A stretch of DNA of 64,000 bases from Diphasiastrum complanatum (GCA_029204225.1 CM055112.1:21952578-22016577), one strand, 5' to 3'. Counted from the first letter of the stretch, positions 34,058 to 45,571 are shown. A program made the numbers and translations. The notes: generated by a model from the sequence alone, not told the origin.

Positions 34058-36365
34058 CGACTGGCCGGTCAGCTATGCGGATCTTACAGAAATGGCCACG
34101 GTTTGGGGTTCATCAAGACAACTGTTGTGCAAGGTGCTGCCCACAGTGTAAGCACGGGTGCGTCCACGATCGGGGTGGTCGGCAGAACGGGGGACTTGAT
34201 GAGTCAAGGTGTTGCCCTTGAGGTGTAAGCACGGTCAGTTCTCGCAGTTCGAGTCTGGCACTGTCTGCTCGTAGGACAGATGAGGCAGTGTGCTACCATT
34301 AGGTTGGTGTAAGCACGGTCTGTGCCTTGTGGGGTGCGGGACGACATATTCGAACTGTATGGGTTAACCATTGATATAGAGATGCTACTCAAATTTGGGT
34401 CTAAAGCACGGGTGGTTAGCTGCCGGTGCGGGATAGCTACCGATCGTTTAGCTATAAGGGCTATCGACCAAAAAGTGGTGGGGCGTGACTGAGGCAATGT
34501 GCTGCTTAATGATGAAAGCACAGATAGCTGGAGGGGTGTCCTATGTGGGTTAATTCTGTGATCGATTTGTATGGGCGCGGCTAGGCAAAGGTCCGTTGGC
34601 AGGACCATCTCAAAGGGGGACCTTGTCTTTGTTACTTGTTAGTAAACCTGCTTGAGTGTCTTACTTGTATGTATTCGTGGTGAGTCTTAGTACTCGTGCT
34701 TTGCCTGGTTTGCATGATTGCTTGTGATACAAGGAGCTGATGACTCGAGAAGGAACCTTTCTTTTGAAGGCTAATACCATCAAACAAAGAGGACTACAGA
34801 ATCTGTGGGACAGATTTGCAGTTCAAGTACTCGCACGTGAACGACAACGAAACGACTCAATGTTTGCAAAGGATGGATGGCTAGCCTGTTTCTTGCATTA
34901 GTTTCATTTGCGACAACGGCCACCAAGACGCAAGTAGGAAGTCAAAAGCTGGAAAGGGCAATTTTAGGGGAGACCTTCTTTGGAGCAGTTGGTCTTCATT
35001 TTGGGACGGCCACCTTCGGAACTGAAACTCACTGAGCATGGGTGATATCCAGTATCAGTTGGGTTTTTCCTCAAAGGGGAAAGACTAGAATCCTCTTCAG
35101 AGATTGGCAACAAGTTGGATCGAGCCATAATCCTAGCAGATGGGAAGCAAAGTGTTGGAAAGGCTTTTTGTTCGAAGAACTCTACTCTAAGTCCGATCAG
35201 CTGATTTTATAAGTGGAGGGGAACTATCACACACACCTCTCTCTTGGGGAAAATTTTGAATGAAAGTTGGTCAAAACGGGGGCAAATTCAAGGTGACCTA
35301 GCCATACTCACACGAGGAGACTGGCGAACTTTGGACCTAATAAGTTGACAAGTTTTTGTTGTGGAAAGGAAAGCTTGTTATAGGCTTTCTCTGGACCAGC
35401 AATGATGAGGAAACATATGAGTACGCTTGCTTGTGTTACGTGTAAGGTAGCTGATCAATGAAGGAACTGTGAAAGTCGAGTCTTGCATGAGAGACTTGGT
35501 ATTTCAAACGGACGCTAAGGGACAGTTCGCGTTGAGATCAGACTAGTGCAAACTCTGGGTGCATGTGTCTGATTCAAAGAGAGCTACTTGAAGCCAAGCT
35601 CAATGTACACTTCTTGTTTTGACTGTGAGGCAACTGACCAGCGATGGAATTGTGAAAGTCAAGTTTTGCGTGATGGACATGGTGCTTCAAACAAACGCGA
35701 AGAGATAGTTTGTATGCGGATCAAACTGGTGCGCTTTGGCTTTCCACGAGGTCAATGGTTACATTTGGGCTGATTCAAAGAGCTACTTCACGCTAAGTGA
35801 GAGGTGCATTGTGAAGTACTCAATCTTGGCCTACCTTAAAGAGCCAAGATGGAAAAGTATCAAGATCAGGCTGGGACAAGGAGATAAATCAAGGTGCAAA
35901 AGCAACAAGGCACGGAGTGGACCATTAAGTAGGCAATCAAACGATAAATCCTTTGGCTCAGGGAGCCTTGATACCTGTGCGGAACTGATCAAATCTGGAG
36001 CTAAGAGAGCTCAACACAAAGTGCATCAAGGACAAATCAGGAGCTCAAAGGAGTTCCAAAGTCGAAGTCAGAAGCGACAGGGGCGAACATTTCAAAGAAA
36101 GGCCTCTGTCACCAGTTAATAAGGTTCTTGGGTTTTACGAAAGCGATATCAAATCTACGCTTTTCCCAGACAAAGAGATATTTTCAAGTTATGTAATTTT
36201 TCAGTACAAAGAGTTGAGCCTCCGACTTGTGGTGTGCCAGCTTCAATGTTAATAAAAAGTGGCCAGTAAATTGAGTACTGTGCTAAGTAGTTTAAATGTA
36301 TAGTTATTTTAATTGGGAGACACCTTTACTTTAATCTTACATCTGATGAGGACATCAGATTTTAT
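34058..36365. other. Non-coding internal region of the LTR element
   Basis: Several GTGTAAGCACGG-type words recur between 34146 and 34320 (for example 34205-34235 and 34309-34320). Frames are short and without retroelement motifs on both strands. It may serve only as packaging and template RNA. Confidence 0.6.
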
Positions 36366-36379
36366 AAAGGTGGGGTGGA
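36366..36379 (+). other. Polypurine tract of the non-coding retrotransposon
   Basis: AAAGGTGGGGTGGA (two T interruptions) directly precedes the 3' LTR. Confidence 0.7.
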
Positions 36380-37602
36380 TGTTGTAAAGCTATCTTCATA
36401 AGCTTTACTTCCGGCGCCACTGGCGCCAACATTGTCCCCGGCGCTAGCATCGCCCCTGCTGCTCCCGGCGCCGGCGCCACTGTGACCAGAGTCTAGCCAG
36501 CGCCAAGTTTCTATGGCTGAAAATCTTTGATCGGTTCTAGCAAAGTCCAGAGAGCTCAGATCAATGTGCAATCACCTCACACGATCTAGGCATGATTAAA
36601 GGAAGCCTGGGGATCAATAAAATCTAGAGAGAGAAAATGACTTTCTAGAAAGAGAAAATCCTAGAGAGAGAAAAACGTGCTTTACCAGCTTGGGTAGAGT
36701 GCTTGGCATGAGGGGGGGGGGGGGTGCCGAATCCCACCAATACTATAGGGGAGTGCGGGTTGCGACTCAGGGCGAGCTCCAACCAAGTCTCAGCCTCCCT
36801 TGCTAGAATGTTGTCATGGCTCTCGCCTTGGCATGCTAGTGCCCCGGAGACTAGGGTCAGTCACACACTTGAAATGTAACCTTCTCAGATTTATCAATAA
36901 AGTGGGATTTTTCTCAAAATGACTCTGATTACCTTCTGGGTTTCAGTGTTTGGTAAAAGCGCCAGTTGTAAGGCCGCTTCAAACTTTTTAAGTTAGCACA
37001 TAGCTGAGGGTCGTATCCCGGGATGCCAGCGGTATGCTTTCGGGACCATTCGGTCCGTGGCACCAGCGGTATGCTGTCGGGACCATTTGGTCCAGGAACT
37101 GGTTGTCTCCATATCTGTCGCGGCTTGTGGTTCTGACTATTCCTTGCATGAACGTGAATGGGTTAGCTCTTGGGAAACGGGCTCTAACCTGTCGGCTGAA
37201 TTGGATGGCTTGCTTGGGTGGAAGTTACCTGTTTATGGCTGTCCAGTCTGGCGTGGCGCTAGGTTGGCTTCCAACACTCGTGACGAAGCTTTCAGTTGGT
37301 TAAGTCTGATGTAAGTCAGACCGCTTGCTTGGAATGGATGTTACTCATTTGTAACGAAGCTTCGAGTTGGTTAAGTTTGATGTATGTCAGGTAGCTTGCT
37401 TGGAGGGAAGTCACCCTAATCGGGACCCCCGATCTGGCATGGCGCCAGGTTGGATCTCAATGTTGGTTTTCGGAACTTCAAGTTGGTTAAGTCTGATCGT
37501 TGTTGGCACGTTGGCTGCTTGTATGTTGGTTTGGATGGCAAGAGTTGAAGGCTGAGAAGCTAAGTCGTTATTCCCAGCTCCCTTTGGGATGCCTGCGCTA
37601 CA
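36380..37602 (+). repeat. 3' LTR of the non-coding retrotransposon
   Basis: 1,223 bp, starting TGTTGTAAAGC and ending GCCTGCGCTACA, followed by the target duplication GTTCC. It carries a poly-G run near 36714-36723 and lacks part of the GGCGCC patch seen in the 5' LTR. Confidence 0.9.
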
Positions 37603-37720
37603 GTTCCTGCCACGGTTCCCAGAGCCCACGATTTTGGGAACCGTGGCTTCTATGGGTTCACTGTACGGTTCTCAGAACCGTGGTGAACCGATAACGGTTC
37701 ATTAATTCTATGATCGTGAC

Positions 37721-38402
37721 CACTCAAGAATCAAACATGGAAGGTATGCCAGAGCTACATTACACATGGATTGTATAATATACAAGCCGATAACTTATCT
37801 TTTTCCACACATCTTTCAACTTCAGGAGTAAGAAATTACCCGAGTCTTTCTCATTTTTAGGTCCATTTTGCATCTCATCTAGAATGGTGGTCTCAAGCTC
37901 CACTTTATCGGCCTGGAAAAATTAGATAGAACTCAGTAACTTGACCAAGATGCACCCAATTCCCCAAAAGAAGGGAACATTTCTTCATCGCAAGCTACAT
38001 TTGCAAAAACAACTAGCAACACATAAACAAATTTGAAAGGATATCAAACATGCACCTGGGAAATGTTGTTGCAGACGAAGTTATCCCATTAATATATTAC
38101 TCATTTTTGCAAACATTAATATTTTAATGAGACCATTTTGCACATTTTCTGGCAAAACAATTCAAAATGATGCATACGGAAATGTAAGTAAGGACTTCGC
38201 CTTTCACAGCCCAACAATGTAATTTTTCTAGGTCGCAGTATTTTAAATAGCGACCACTTTACTTGAATGGGAACAAAAGAACAAACACGTTTGGCACTTG
38301 GCCAATTGTTTGGGTACCTTAGAAGTTAGCATTCAGGGTAAGCCTAGATAAAAACCTAGGTGGTGATGGTGACACACAAGATTATAAATCAGTATATTGT
38401 AT
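37721..38402. other. No gene seen
   Basis: Unassigned AT-rich sequence between two CATAG-family elements. Confidence 0.4.
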
Positions 38403-38410
38403 GCTATGAC

Positions 38411-39232
38411 CATAGTTGCAGCGAATCGTGATTCGCTGGGTCTGCGATTCGCGGGTCGCAATTCTGCGAATCGGGATTCGCGACCCAGAATTGCAAAAAA
38501 AAAAATAATTTTTTTTTGTTTTGGAAAAGTAGCTTATTGCTGAATTTTTTTTAGGGGATCAATGGTCAAACCAACGTTTTGCCTCTCAGAAGTGCAGTAG
38601 ATGAGGCACAAACAAATCTTATTTTCAGTAGCTATCCGGTTGTCATTTGCTTTGGTTTTCAGTAAATGTTAATGCTACAATTTGGACTATCAACTGTATG
38701 GATGATGATCACTTTTGCAATTGGTTCACTGGAGATGTGAGTGCAATGTACATATAGTTGGAGGCATAAATATTGGGCCTTTCTCGGCGCGCATTTGGAT
38801 CCCATTTTTATCTATAGGGGGGCGGTGGCATTTTTATCTATAGTGTCTATATAGCAGGAAGCTCTAGGGGGTTTGGGGGACAGTAGCCCCCCGAGAAACG
38901 GGGGGTTCGGGGGGTGGTAGCCCCCCTGTGGGGGGTTTGGGAGGCAACGCCCCCCTACGGCGAGGTTCGGGGGCTACCGATAGACGGTAAGGCCTCTTCA
39001 TGATTTGGCCTTCCAACTCTTCAAGTGAAAACACACTTTTTGGTGTTTCGCACTCGAAACAGTCGGCAGACTACACAATCATATTCCCCTCGATCAGAGC
39101 TTTCATCTAATACCCATATTGCCTAAAAAAATTCAAAAAAAAAAAATCGATTCTACACGATTTTGGGAAAATCCCGAATTGCGAATTGGAATCGCGATTC
39201 GGATCACGATTCCAAATCGCGCTGCAACTATG
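38411..39232 (+). mobile_element. hAT-like CATAG element, GCGAATCG arms, perfect 13-bp TIR and 8-bp TSD
   Basis: An 822-bp element with 13-bp perfect terminal inverted repeats (CATAGTTGCAGCG / CGCTGCAACTATG), flanked by the identical 8-mer GCTATGAC at 38403-38410 and 39233-39240. The arms are dense in GCGAATCG, CGATTCGC and GAATTGC words that can fold on themselves. The centre holds a sequence shared with 30590-31225 and the module CTAATACCCATATTGCC shared with 21330 and 31692. A G-rich island (about 38810-38990) contains repeated GGGGGTTCGGGGG words. No transposase. Confidence 0.88.
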
Positions 39233-39240
39233 GCTATGAC

Positions 39241-39479
39241 TAATAACTTAACTGAGGGATCACTAATGCTGATTAGATTCCTGCATGCAAGGACTACTGC
39301 ACATACACAGGACTATTCATTCATTATGTGGGCAAAATTTTTTTGGCTTGTCTCATTTTGCTAGAACTTGTGATTGCATAAAAATTGATTGCATGCATGC
39401 CTCCTAGGAAATGGGTGTCAGCTCCTAGTTGCTTCCAGGGCTTCCTAACTCAGGTGCCCACTCCCTCAGTCATTCCTCC
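39241..39479. other. No gene seen
   Basis: Unassigned flank of the CATAG element at 38411-39232. Confidence 0.35.
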
Positions 39480-40480
39480 AATTTTTCTCTAAAGAGAGTG
39501 AAATGCAATCAATTCTTCCTTTGTATTGAATCCTTCCATTGAGGTAGGCAGTAGGGAAAGGGATGCTCTTTTGTCTTTTATCAAGGAGACGCACAACATA
39601 ATTTTTCTTCGTCTTCCTTCTATACATGTTAAAATTTGCCTATGCCATGGGAGGAGTCTAGGAGGCCCAGGTCTCCAAATTGGAAGGGGCGGTGCAGATA
39701 GATGTCCCAAATTCCAATGTAGCATGTTGAGATGGCTATTCCAAAACAATTGTCTACACATCTTGGAGATGAGAATGAGGTAAAAGTTGGGAATGGACCA
39801 GACAAATATAAAGTAGAAGGTGATGATATGCTTGATTGCTATCAGCCTACTAAGAAGTTGAAGGGTGGATAAGTCCTAAGCTTTTATTCTGGAAGAGATT
39901 CTATTGATCCAATCTAATATGGCTCTGTCAATTTGAGAGACACCATAGGGAGACCAAGATAACGAAAGGGGAGGCCATGTTCAAGATATTTCAATCCAAG
40001 CTTTTGTATCCAATCACGGGGGGTGTCATGGAAAAGCACAAGGAGATCATATTTCTGATAGTTTATCTTGAACCCTGCTTAATAATGAAAGGATGATAAC
40101 ATTTTCAAAAGAGAACCATGGTATAGCCTTGAGGTAATTGCCAGGTCATCCACAAGCAGTTTTGAACCCATTGAATAATACCATGTCTACTATTTACAAT
40201 AAGAAGATGAGTCAAAGACTCCATAGTAAATGTAAGAGGAAGGGGGAGAGAGGACATCTTATCTCACTCCATTTACTATGTCTATAGGATAGGTCTAGAA
40301 AAGATGCCTTGAAGATGGATGTGGAATTTAGTTGAGTTTAGTGGGCTTTGGTGAGTTTGATAGAATAGGGAGGAAAGTCCATTTTGTTGTGTTGTAGCAT
40401 GCAAAAATAGAACCAGCTCAAACAATCAAATGCTTTTTCTAGATCGACTATAAAGGGAGCTGCTTTTTCACTATTTAAGT
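39480..40480 (-). pseudogene. Decayed L1-type LINE RT
   Basis: Minus-strand readings, in order: FIVDLEKAFDCLSWFYF (about 40450, the RT motif with catalytic Asp), EIRCPLSPFLLH (variant of GVRQGCPLSPFLF, about 40260), LLVDDLAITSRLYHGSL (in place of FADD, about 40160), AGFKINYQKYDLL and LEHGLPFRYLGLPM (about 39985), FQFGDLGLLDSS (about 39670). Order and spacing match plant L1-like LINEs and differ from the LINE at 10900. Many stops and frameshifts; endonuclease and ORF1 not seen. Confidence 0.68.
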
Positions 40481-41574
40481 CCAAATATTTAGGATGCTAT
40501 CATCTCTTTCTTCATTACTCACATTTGTGATACTTCTTGTTTATCTACATGATGGAGTGAAAAGTTTTTCTTGTTGGTGTTTTATGCAATCTCTTCCTAT
40601 TTAAGTGTAGAGTTGGCTTTGAATGAAGGGATGTAGGATGGAGGCAGGTGTTCCCTTTGCTCTTTGCATAGTAGAATGATCCATGAAGAGCCAAATTGTG
40701 AAGCTTGATTCCTCCTTGTTCTATATTGGTAGAAATGGATCTGTGGCTATAGGGAATGTATAGAAAGCATGGCTAACATCAACATAATTATGTGTGTATG
40801 TGCGTATCTCGCTTTCAGATGATGCTGAAGGTTGATGCATGCATGAATCTACCATGCTATTGTGAGATGACTCTTGTGGCTTCTCTAGTTCCTACCATGA
40901 ACTATGATGTACCAAAACTACCACAGATGTCAGAAGAAAGATTGCAAATGTCATTTGAAGGAAAAAGCGATAGAACTCGTTGGAATACAAGGCAAGAAAA
41001 GTAAGCATCATTTTGAGCACAAGGCCAAGTACTTTGAATGTAAAGTAACACTTTGTTATTACTTTCTTGTAAATAGTACGTGTAACTTTGCATTCTCTTA
41101 TGGAGTGACTTGAATAAGAGGAAATTCTTACTCCTTTATTTATTATTGGTGGAGACTCCCCTCAAAATAGTTAATTTGAGGGCACATGTACCAAGCTTGA
41201 CGTTCGGTGTTGATGGATTAAGAAATAATAAACTTTTGTTTAATGATTGTGAATATGTATGATCTGTTACATAAGGTGACGTGGCTAAAAGGAACATAAT
41301 AAATTGGAGTCTCCATATAATGACCATTTAACAAGGAAAAGAGATTGTAATACAAGGCAATGCACCCGATAGTATTGGTTTGAGAAGTGCCCACCCTTCA
41401 AGGAAAACAGTTGAGAGATTTCAATGATTTGATTTCTTGTTGGTCACAATTTTTCAAAATCATGAAAAGTCCAAAGGAGTCCAAGGTATTGCTAGCATTT
41501 TGTTGAAGTTCTCTACATGTTTTTCAAGAAAGTTATGTAATGGTTTTTCATTCAAGATTCATATATGATCAAGT
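40481..41574. other. No gene recognised
   Basis: AT-rich sequence with a few short frames (for example 40904-41113, Cys/His/Lys-rich: CQKKDCKCHLKEK) that match nothing I know and have no supporting context. Confidence 0.35.
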
Positions 41575-42010
41575 ATGAAGGAAGTGGTGGTGAAATGGCA
41601 ACTTCAAGAGTTGTTAGGTAAGGCACTTATTCGACCTATGAAGTCACCTTATGGTCCATCCGTATTTCTATTAAAATTAAAGATAGTTCGATGTGGATGC
41701 GCATAGATCATTATGCTCTTTACAAGCCACAATAAAACACATATTCTAAGACTGGAATAGAAGATATCTTTGATAGATTGTCTAAGGTTGTATAGTTCTC
41801 TAAGAAGGACTTGAAAGACTCAGAAGTGGTTATCACTAGATTAGGGTGCCAAAAACTGATATCTTTGAGAGTAGTTTTTAAACTACAAGCATTTTGAGTT
41901 ATCATTATGGCTTTTGGTTTAACTAATGCCCCAGCTACATTCATGGATTCATGAATGAAGCATTTCAGAAGTATCTTGAGACGCTTTTTGAGGTATTCTT
42001 AGATGGTAAC
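41575..42010 (+). pseudogene. Decayed Ty3/gypsy RT fragment
   Basis: The reading includes VVKWQLQELLGKALIRPMKS and PYGPSVFLLK, MRIDHYALYKPQ, IEDIFDRLSKVV, FSKKDLKD and, after frame changes, MAFGLTNAPATFMDS near 41910 and a degraded F.RYS.MV at the active-site position. Blocks are in the order expected for a gypsy RT (LRKQLEELLEKGFIRPS, then [12 protein letters not shown], then MPFGLTNAPAAF). It is heavily mutated and far from the family B copies. Confidence 0.65.
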
Positions 42011-43479
42011 GAGACGTAAAAAGATTATTTGCTCAAGTAGGAAAGTTTTTCAAAATAGGAGAGCATATGTTGTATGATATTTAACGTTGAGTATATTAGA
42101 CAAATGTTTTTGAGAGAAGGCATAGAAGTAGACTTTAAAAAGTTCCAAGTCATCTAAGAGTGATCTACTACTAGGGATTTGAAGCTAGTAGAAAACCTAA
42201 AGTGTGAGCATGTGTTTATAGCATGAATAAAGTATTTAAGATCTTAGGCTTGGAGTAGCTTTTGGATAGAGAGCTTACGGTAGGGTGGAGAATCAACAAG
42301 CACTCTTCCTTTACGTTTCTATAAAAAAGAAATTGAGATGGTTTGATTTGTGGAGATTGATCTCAATTTGAAAGGAAATTTGCAACCAAGTAAGCTATGG
42401 ATCTTTGCTTTCTGGCTGTTTCGACTAATATCCAAACTAGCCTTGTGGCTTTGGGGATCAAAAAGTGTTTATATTTGTTGGCTAAGAAAACACTGTTGAA
42501 ATATTGCACTAGAATAGTGTTTCAATGAGAATACAAATAAGTGGATTGTTTTTTAAAAAACACAAATAGATTCAATCAAATGACTAGAAATGATGATTGG
42601 CACCTAATTGTTGCAAGCAAAGTTGTGGGAGGGGTGTGCTTGCAAAACTCTTGGCATGCATTTGCAATAGACAATGGATCTCTAGATATGCTTGCTTAAA
42701 ACAAGGTGTCTGATTTTGCAATAACTTTTAAGCATTGAATAAATTTTATAGATTCTTGTTTTCGCGTGCATGTTTGTTCTCATGGAGCCACGGAAGTCTT
42801 CAAACCAAAGTTTGTTTGATATTGGATCTTTCAAAACCCACACAAAGCATTTGCTAAAGAAAGAAAAAATTGATTTTGAGTGCCTTGCGTCACAAGCTTG
42901 AAATATATTTCACTGCTTATTGTGTTGAGTTGGCCAGAATGCCATGCACGAATGATGATATAAGTCTGAAAGCTAGTGTTTCTACAAAAATGTCAAATGA
43001 TGGAATTCCAAAACACAATCTAGCAAAGATACATGATGTATGCATATTGAAAGCCCAATTGGCTATGGTACAGATAGGTTACTAATTTGAACAATATCCT
43101 TGATTGCTTCTAAGAGCAAAGCAATTGAGGAACTAATATATATATGTGGTTGATCATATGTAGATCTTTGGGATGAGTAGTAGTTAATCTACTTTGATTA
43201 TCCCTTAAAAGCTTGAATACATATTGCAAGTAGAAATACGCACGATAGGAAGCACCAACGGATTGAGCCCAATTCCATATGGACTAAATCATCTGCCCGA
43301 GAGAAGGTTGCCTTTTCAAAAGTGGATCTACAACTTGCATGTGCAATGACTTTATTTGTATCTTTTGTTGGTTGACCTACTTGTACAAAACATATCCATT
43401 GCAAGAATAGTTTTTCTTCTAATAGTAAGATTATTTTGTATAAAAAGAATTGCTCAAGTTATGGACTCGGCTCATTACA
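42011..43479. other. No gene recognised
   Basis: Probably decayed pol sequence continuing from the gypsy RT scrap, but I cannot identify any RNase H or integrase motif. The frame at 42870-43085 has no known domain. Confidence 0.35.
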
Positions 43480-43848
43480 TTTGCCACGTCCATTTACATT
43501 TACTTTACATTATGCATAAGCAGGCCTTGGGCCCTTTTTTATTCATTATTGACACTTGGGTCTTATTATTCATTATTTGGACATTTGGTCATATTACTGG
43601 AGAGTGGGGGCCTTTTTGGAGGGCGCACTATTATCTCTCCCAGTTGGGCCCTTGCCATTGGAAGCTTACTTTTTAGGGCTTCCTGTAGGCTATAAGTAGG
43701 AAATCTGTGTCATTTGTTATTCAACTGATGATATTGATCTCTCTCTTTAGTCTCCTTAATCTCTCTTTCCTGCTTTCTAGGGTTAAGTCTTGCTTATGTG
43801 ATGCTTTCATAGCTTAGCTCTAGATCAGTCGTGGTTGTATTCGTAACT
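43480..43848 (+). repeat. Probable 5' LTR (3' part) of the gag/protease-only element
   Basis: The sequence upstream of the primer site at 43849 looks like LTR: a TATA-like GGCTATAAGTAGG (43688), a CT-rich leader and a C/T-rich downstream part. The 5' border is not defined and no second LTR was found, so length and exact ends are unknown. Confidence 0.4.
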
Positions 43849-43860
43849 TGGTATCAGAGC
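43849..43860 (+). other. Primer binding site, initiator tRNA-Met type
   Basis: TGGTATCAGAGC, complementary to plant initiator tRNA-Met, lies between the LTR-like region and the leader of the gag/protease element. Confidence 0.75.
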
Positions 43861-44952
43861 ACTTTCCTAATTGTTGAATTTCAAATCTGATTTTCCTGAT
43901 TGGGTGCCTATTTTCCTTGTTGATTTTTTTTTTCTCTCTTTGTTGAGGGCTTTCATCTCTTTGCTTCAGCAACATTTAGCACAATTTGGAGGTAGCGGAC
44001 AGTTAGTGGAAGTACTTCCGCTAAATTTGGCGGCCAGAATAAATATATATATATTTTTGGCATATTATTTTCGGCGCCTAAGTCTAGCTTGTTTGCAAAC
44101 TGTCCAGCGCCCAATTCCCTCATCTCTTTCGTTTGTTTCTCCTTCCATTTTCAGCCCTCTCTTCACTTTTGTTTGCAGGCTGTCTAGCCCCTTCATACTT
44201 GTCACTTTCGTTCGTTTTTCTCTCCATTTGCAGCCATTTTCCACATTTGATTGCGGGCTGTTCAGCGCCCATCTCCACCCTCATACTTGTTGTTTTCTCA
44301 ACCTACTTGAAGGATTATTTTTTCCAACATCTCTTGCAACATTACTTGGTGGCTGTCCAACGCCCCATTTTGCCCCAATACTTGGCAAAATTTCCAGCTC
44401 CAACGCAGTTCCTTGACAAATTTGATCGGTGGTTGTCCATGCACATTTCCAGCAGCTTTCTACAGCCTATACGCAGTTCATTTCGCATAATTTCCAGCTA
44501 CAATGTGGCCCAAAAACATTTTTTTATCTCTATCTGCCCGGTATCTCTTCATTTTACTATTGTTTTCAGAACGCTCTCGTTTGCAGTTGAGGTACTACCT
44601 ACAATATTTGTTACGTCTTTTCATTGGCGTACCTGTTGTGATGACTTATGTCCTCTCCTTCAGTTCGTCCATTTGATTAGCGTCTTGCCTGGCTTAACTT
44701 TCTGCCTGTGGCTGTTGTTTTGTTATTTCCATTCCATTTTGTAGTTTGTGTTGTCCATCGCATTTTTCATTTAGTCTTTCGTTATTTGTTATTAGTTTCC
44801 CTTCCATTTTCGTTTTTCATCGTCGATTTTGTTTTTCACTTTTTCTTCGTTTTCTACGCTCCATTATAAAAAATAAAAATAAAAACCACCCAAATTATTT
44901 GGATCATTGGGTTACGTATTCTTTTCCGTTACTTTTAATTTTATTTTTAATC

Positions 44953-45457
44953 ATGACTTCTGATTTCCGGTCTCTATCCCCTTTATCTTTTTGTTTTTAA
45001 TAGTGATATACCATCTGAACATATGTTCGACAAACGGCTCACATGTCTTCAATATTACTTTGATACTTCTCGGACAACTTGTCCAGGTCCTAATAAGATT
45101 CTTGATGCAATTTTTCTCTTAAAGGGTTTTGCTAGGTTGAAGTGGTTTGACTATGTCCATTCTCATCCGCCTATCTCTGAGTGGCATGACTTTCTACCAG
45201 TACTTCGCCTTTTTATATTTTTCGATGATAATTCTATAATTGTTCCTCCTGTCGCTCTTACAAGTGGTATTATAGGTCTTAAGAGTTCTACTCCTTCTGA
45301 TTCCTCTCGTGAGCATTCTTCCATATGTGAGGTTCCATTTTCTTGTGCAAGACATATAGAGATAGAGTCACACATTTCTTGCGATTCACATGAGGTTGAT
45401 TCACACATTGTCAGCGATACACATCAAGATGACACACAATGTGAGCGAGTTGCCTGA
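44953..45457 (+). pseudogene. Gag-like ORF of element D
   Basis: It begins MTSDFRSLSPL; a small indel relative to copy E gives an early stop near 44998. The main frame (45023-45457) reads MFDKRLTCLQYYFDTSR, ILDAIFLLKGFARLKWFDYV and ISEWHDFLPVL, which follows the gypsy gag pattern of a Tyr-Phe block, a LKG.A..W block and a W..F block. The C-terminal part is Ser/His/Asp-rich (DSREHSSICE, HISCDSHEVDSHIVSDTHQD) with no zinc knuckle. I infer a gag-derived protein; the match is by pattern only. Confidence 0.5.
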
Positions 45458-45571
45458 TTTACTTGAGATAGTTATTGATCTACATGAGTCGTCATTGTAT
45501 CCCATAGTGAGTCAGAGTCACATATACAGGTTCCTACTGATGCTGATTCACATATACAGGTTGCGGCTGAT

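Larger units (their letters stand above)
32799..37602 (+). mobile_element. Complete non-coding LTR retrotransposon, TSD GTTCC
   Basis: Two direct LTRs (32799-34043 and 36380-37602), a primer binding site, a polypurine tract and the 5-bp target duplication GTTCC (32794-32798 and 37603-37607) define a whole element of 4,804 bp. The internal region (34044-36379, 2.3 kb) has no gag, protease, RT or integrase reading on either strand, so it must have been mobilised in trans. Its LTRs of about 1.2 kb are too long for a TRIM and too short for a classical LARD. LTRs differ by several substitutions and an indel near 32900, so it is older than the copia element at 47170. Confidence 0.9.
32164..37712 (+). 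mobile_element. CATAG-family element with GGAACCGTGG hairpin arms, split by an LTR retrotransposon
   Basis: Left end CATAGGACCC (32164), right end TTAATTCTATG (37712). Flanks ATCATGAC (32156-32163) and ATCGTGAC (37713-37720) match at 7 of 8 positions. The left arm folds into perfect hairpins: 32168-32180 pairs with 32184-32196 (13 bp), and 32217-32228 with 32232-32243 (12 bp). The right arm holds CCACGGTTCCCA...TGGGAACCGTGG. An inner word CATAGAATTAATGAACCG at 32575 is the reverse complement of the right end, suggesting an internal duplication. Without the 4.8-kb insertion at 32799-37602 the element is about 740 bp and non-coding. Confidence 0.72.

Noticed and set aside
33439-34228. Plus-strand frames of 100-140 codons in and after the 5' LTR of the non-coding element
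   Set aside because: They lie in LTR sequence, their counterparts in the other LTR are broken by indels, and they carry no motif.
32573-37712. Alternative left end of the hairpin-armed element at the inner CATAGAATTAATG word
   Set aside because: Its flanking 8 bp (AGTTCACT) does not match the right flank (ATCGTGAC); the outer end at 32164 matches at 7 of 8.
40904-41113. Small Cys/His/Lys-rich frame as a zinc-finger gene
   Set aside because: The Cys spacing fits no known finger, and there is no supporting context or homologous copy in the window.
43480-43848. Exact LTR borders for element D
   Set aside because: No second LTR and no TG start consistent with a duplicated flank were found, so only a probable LTR region is reported.
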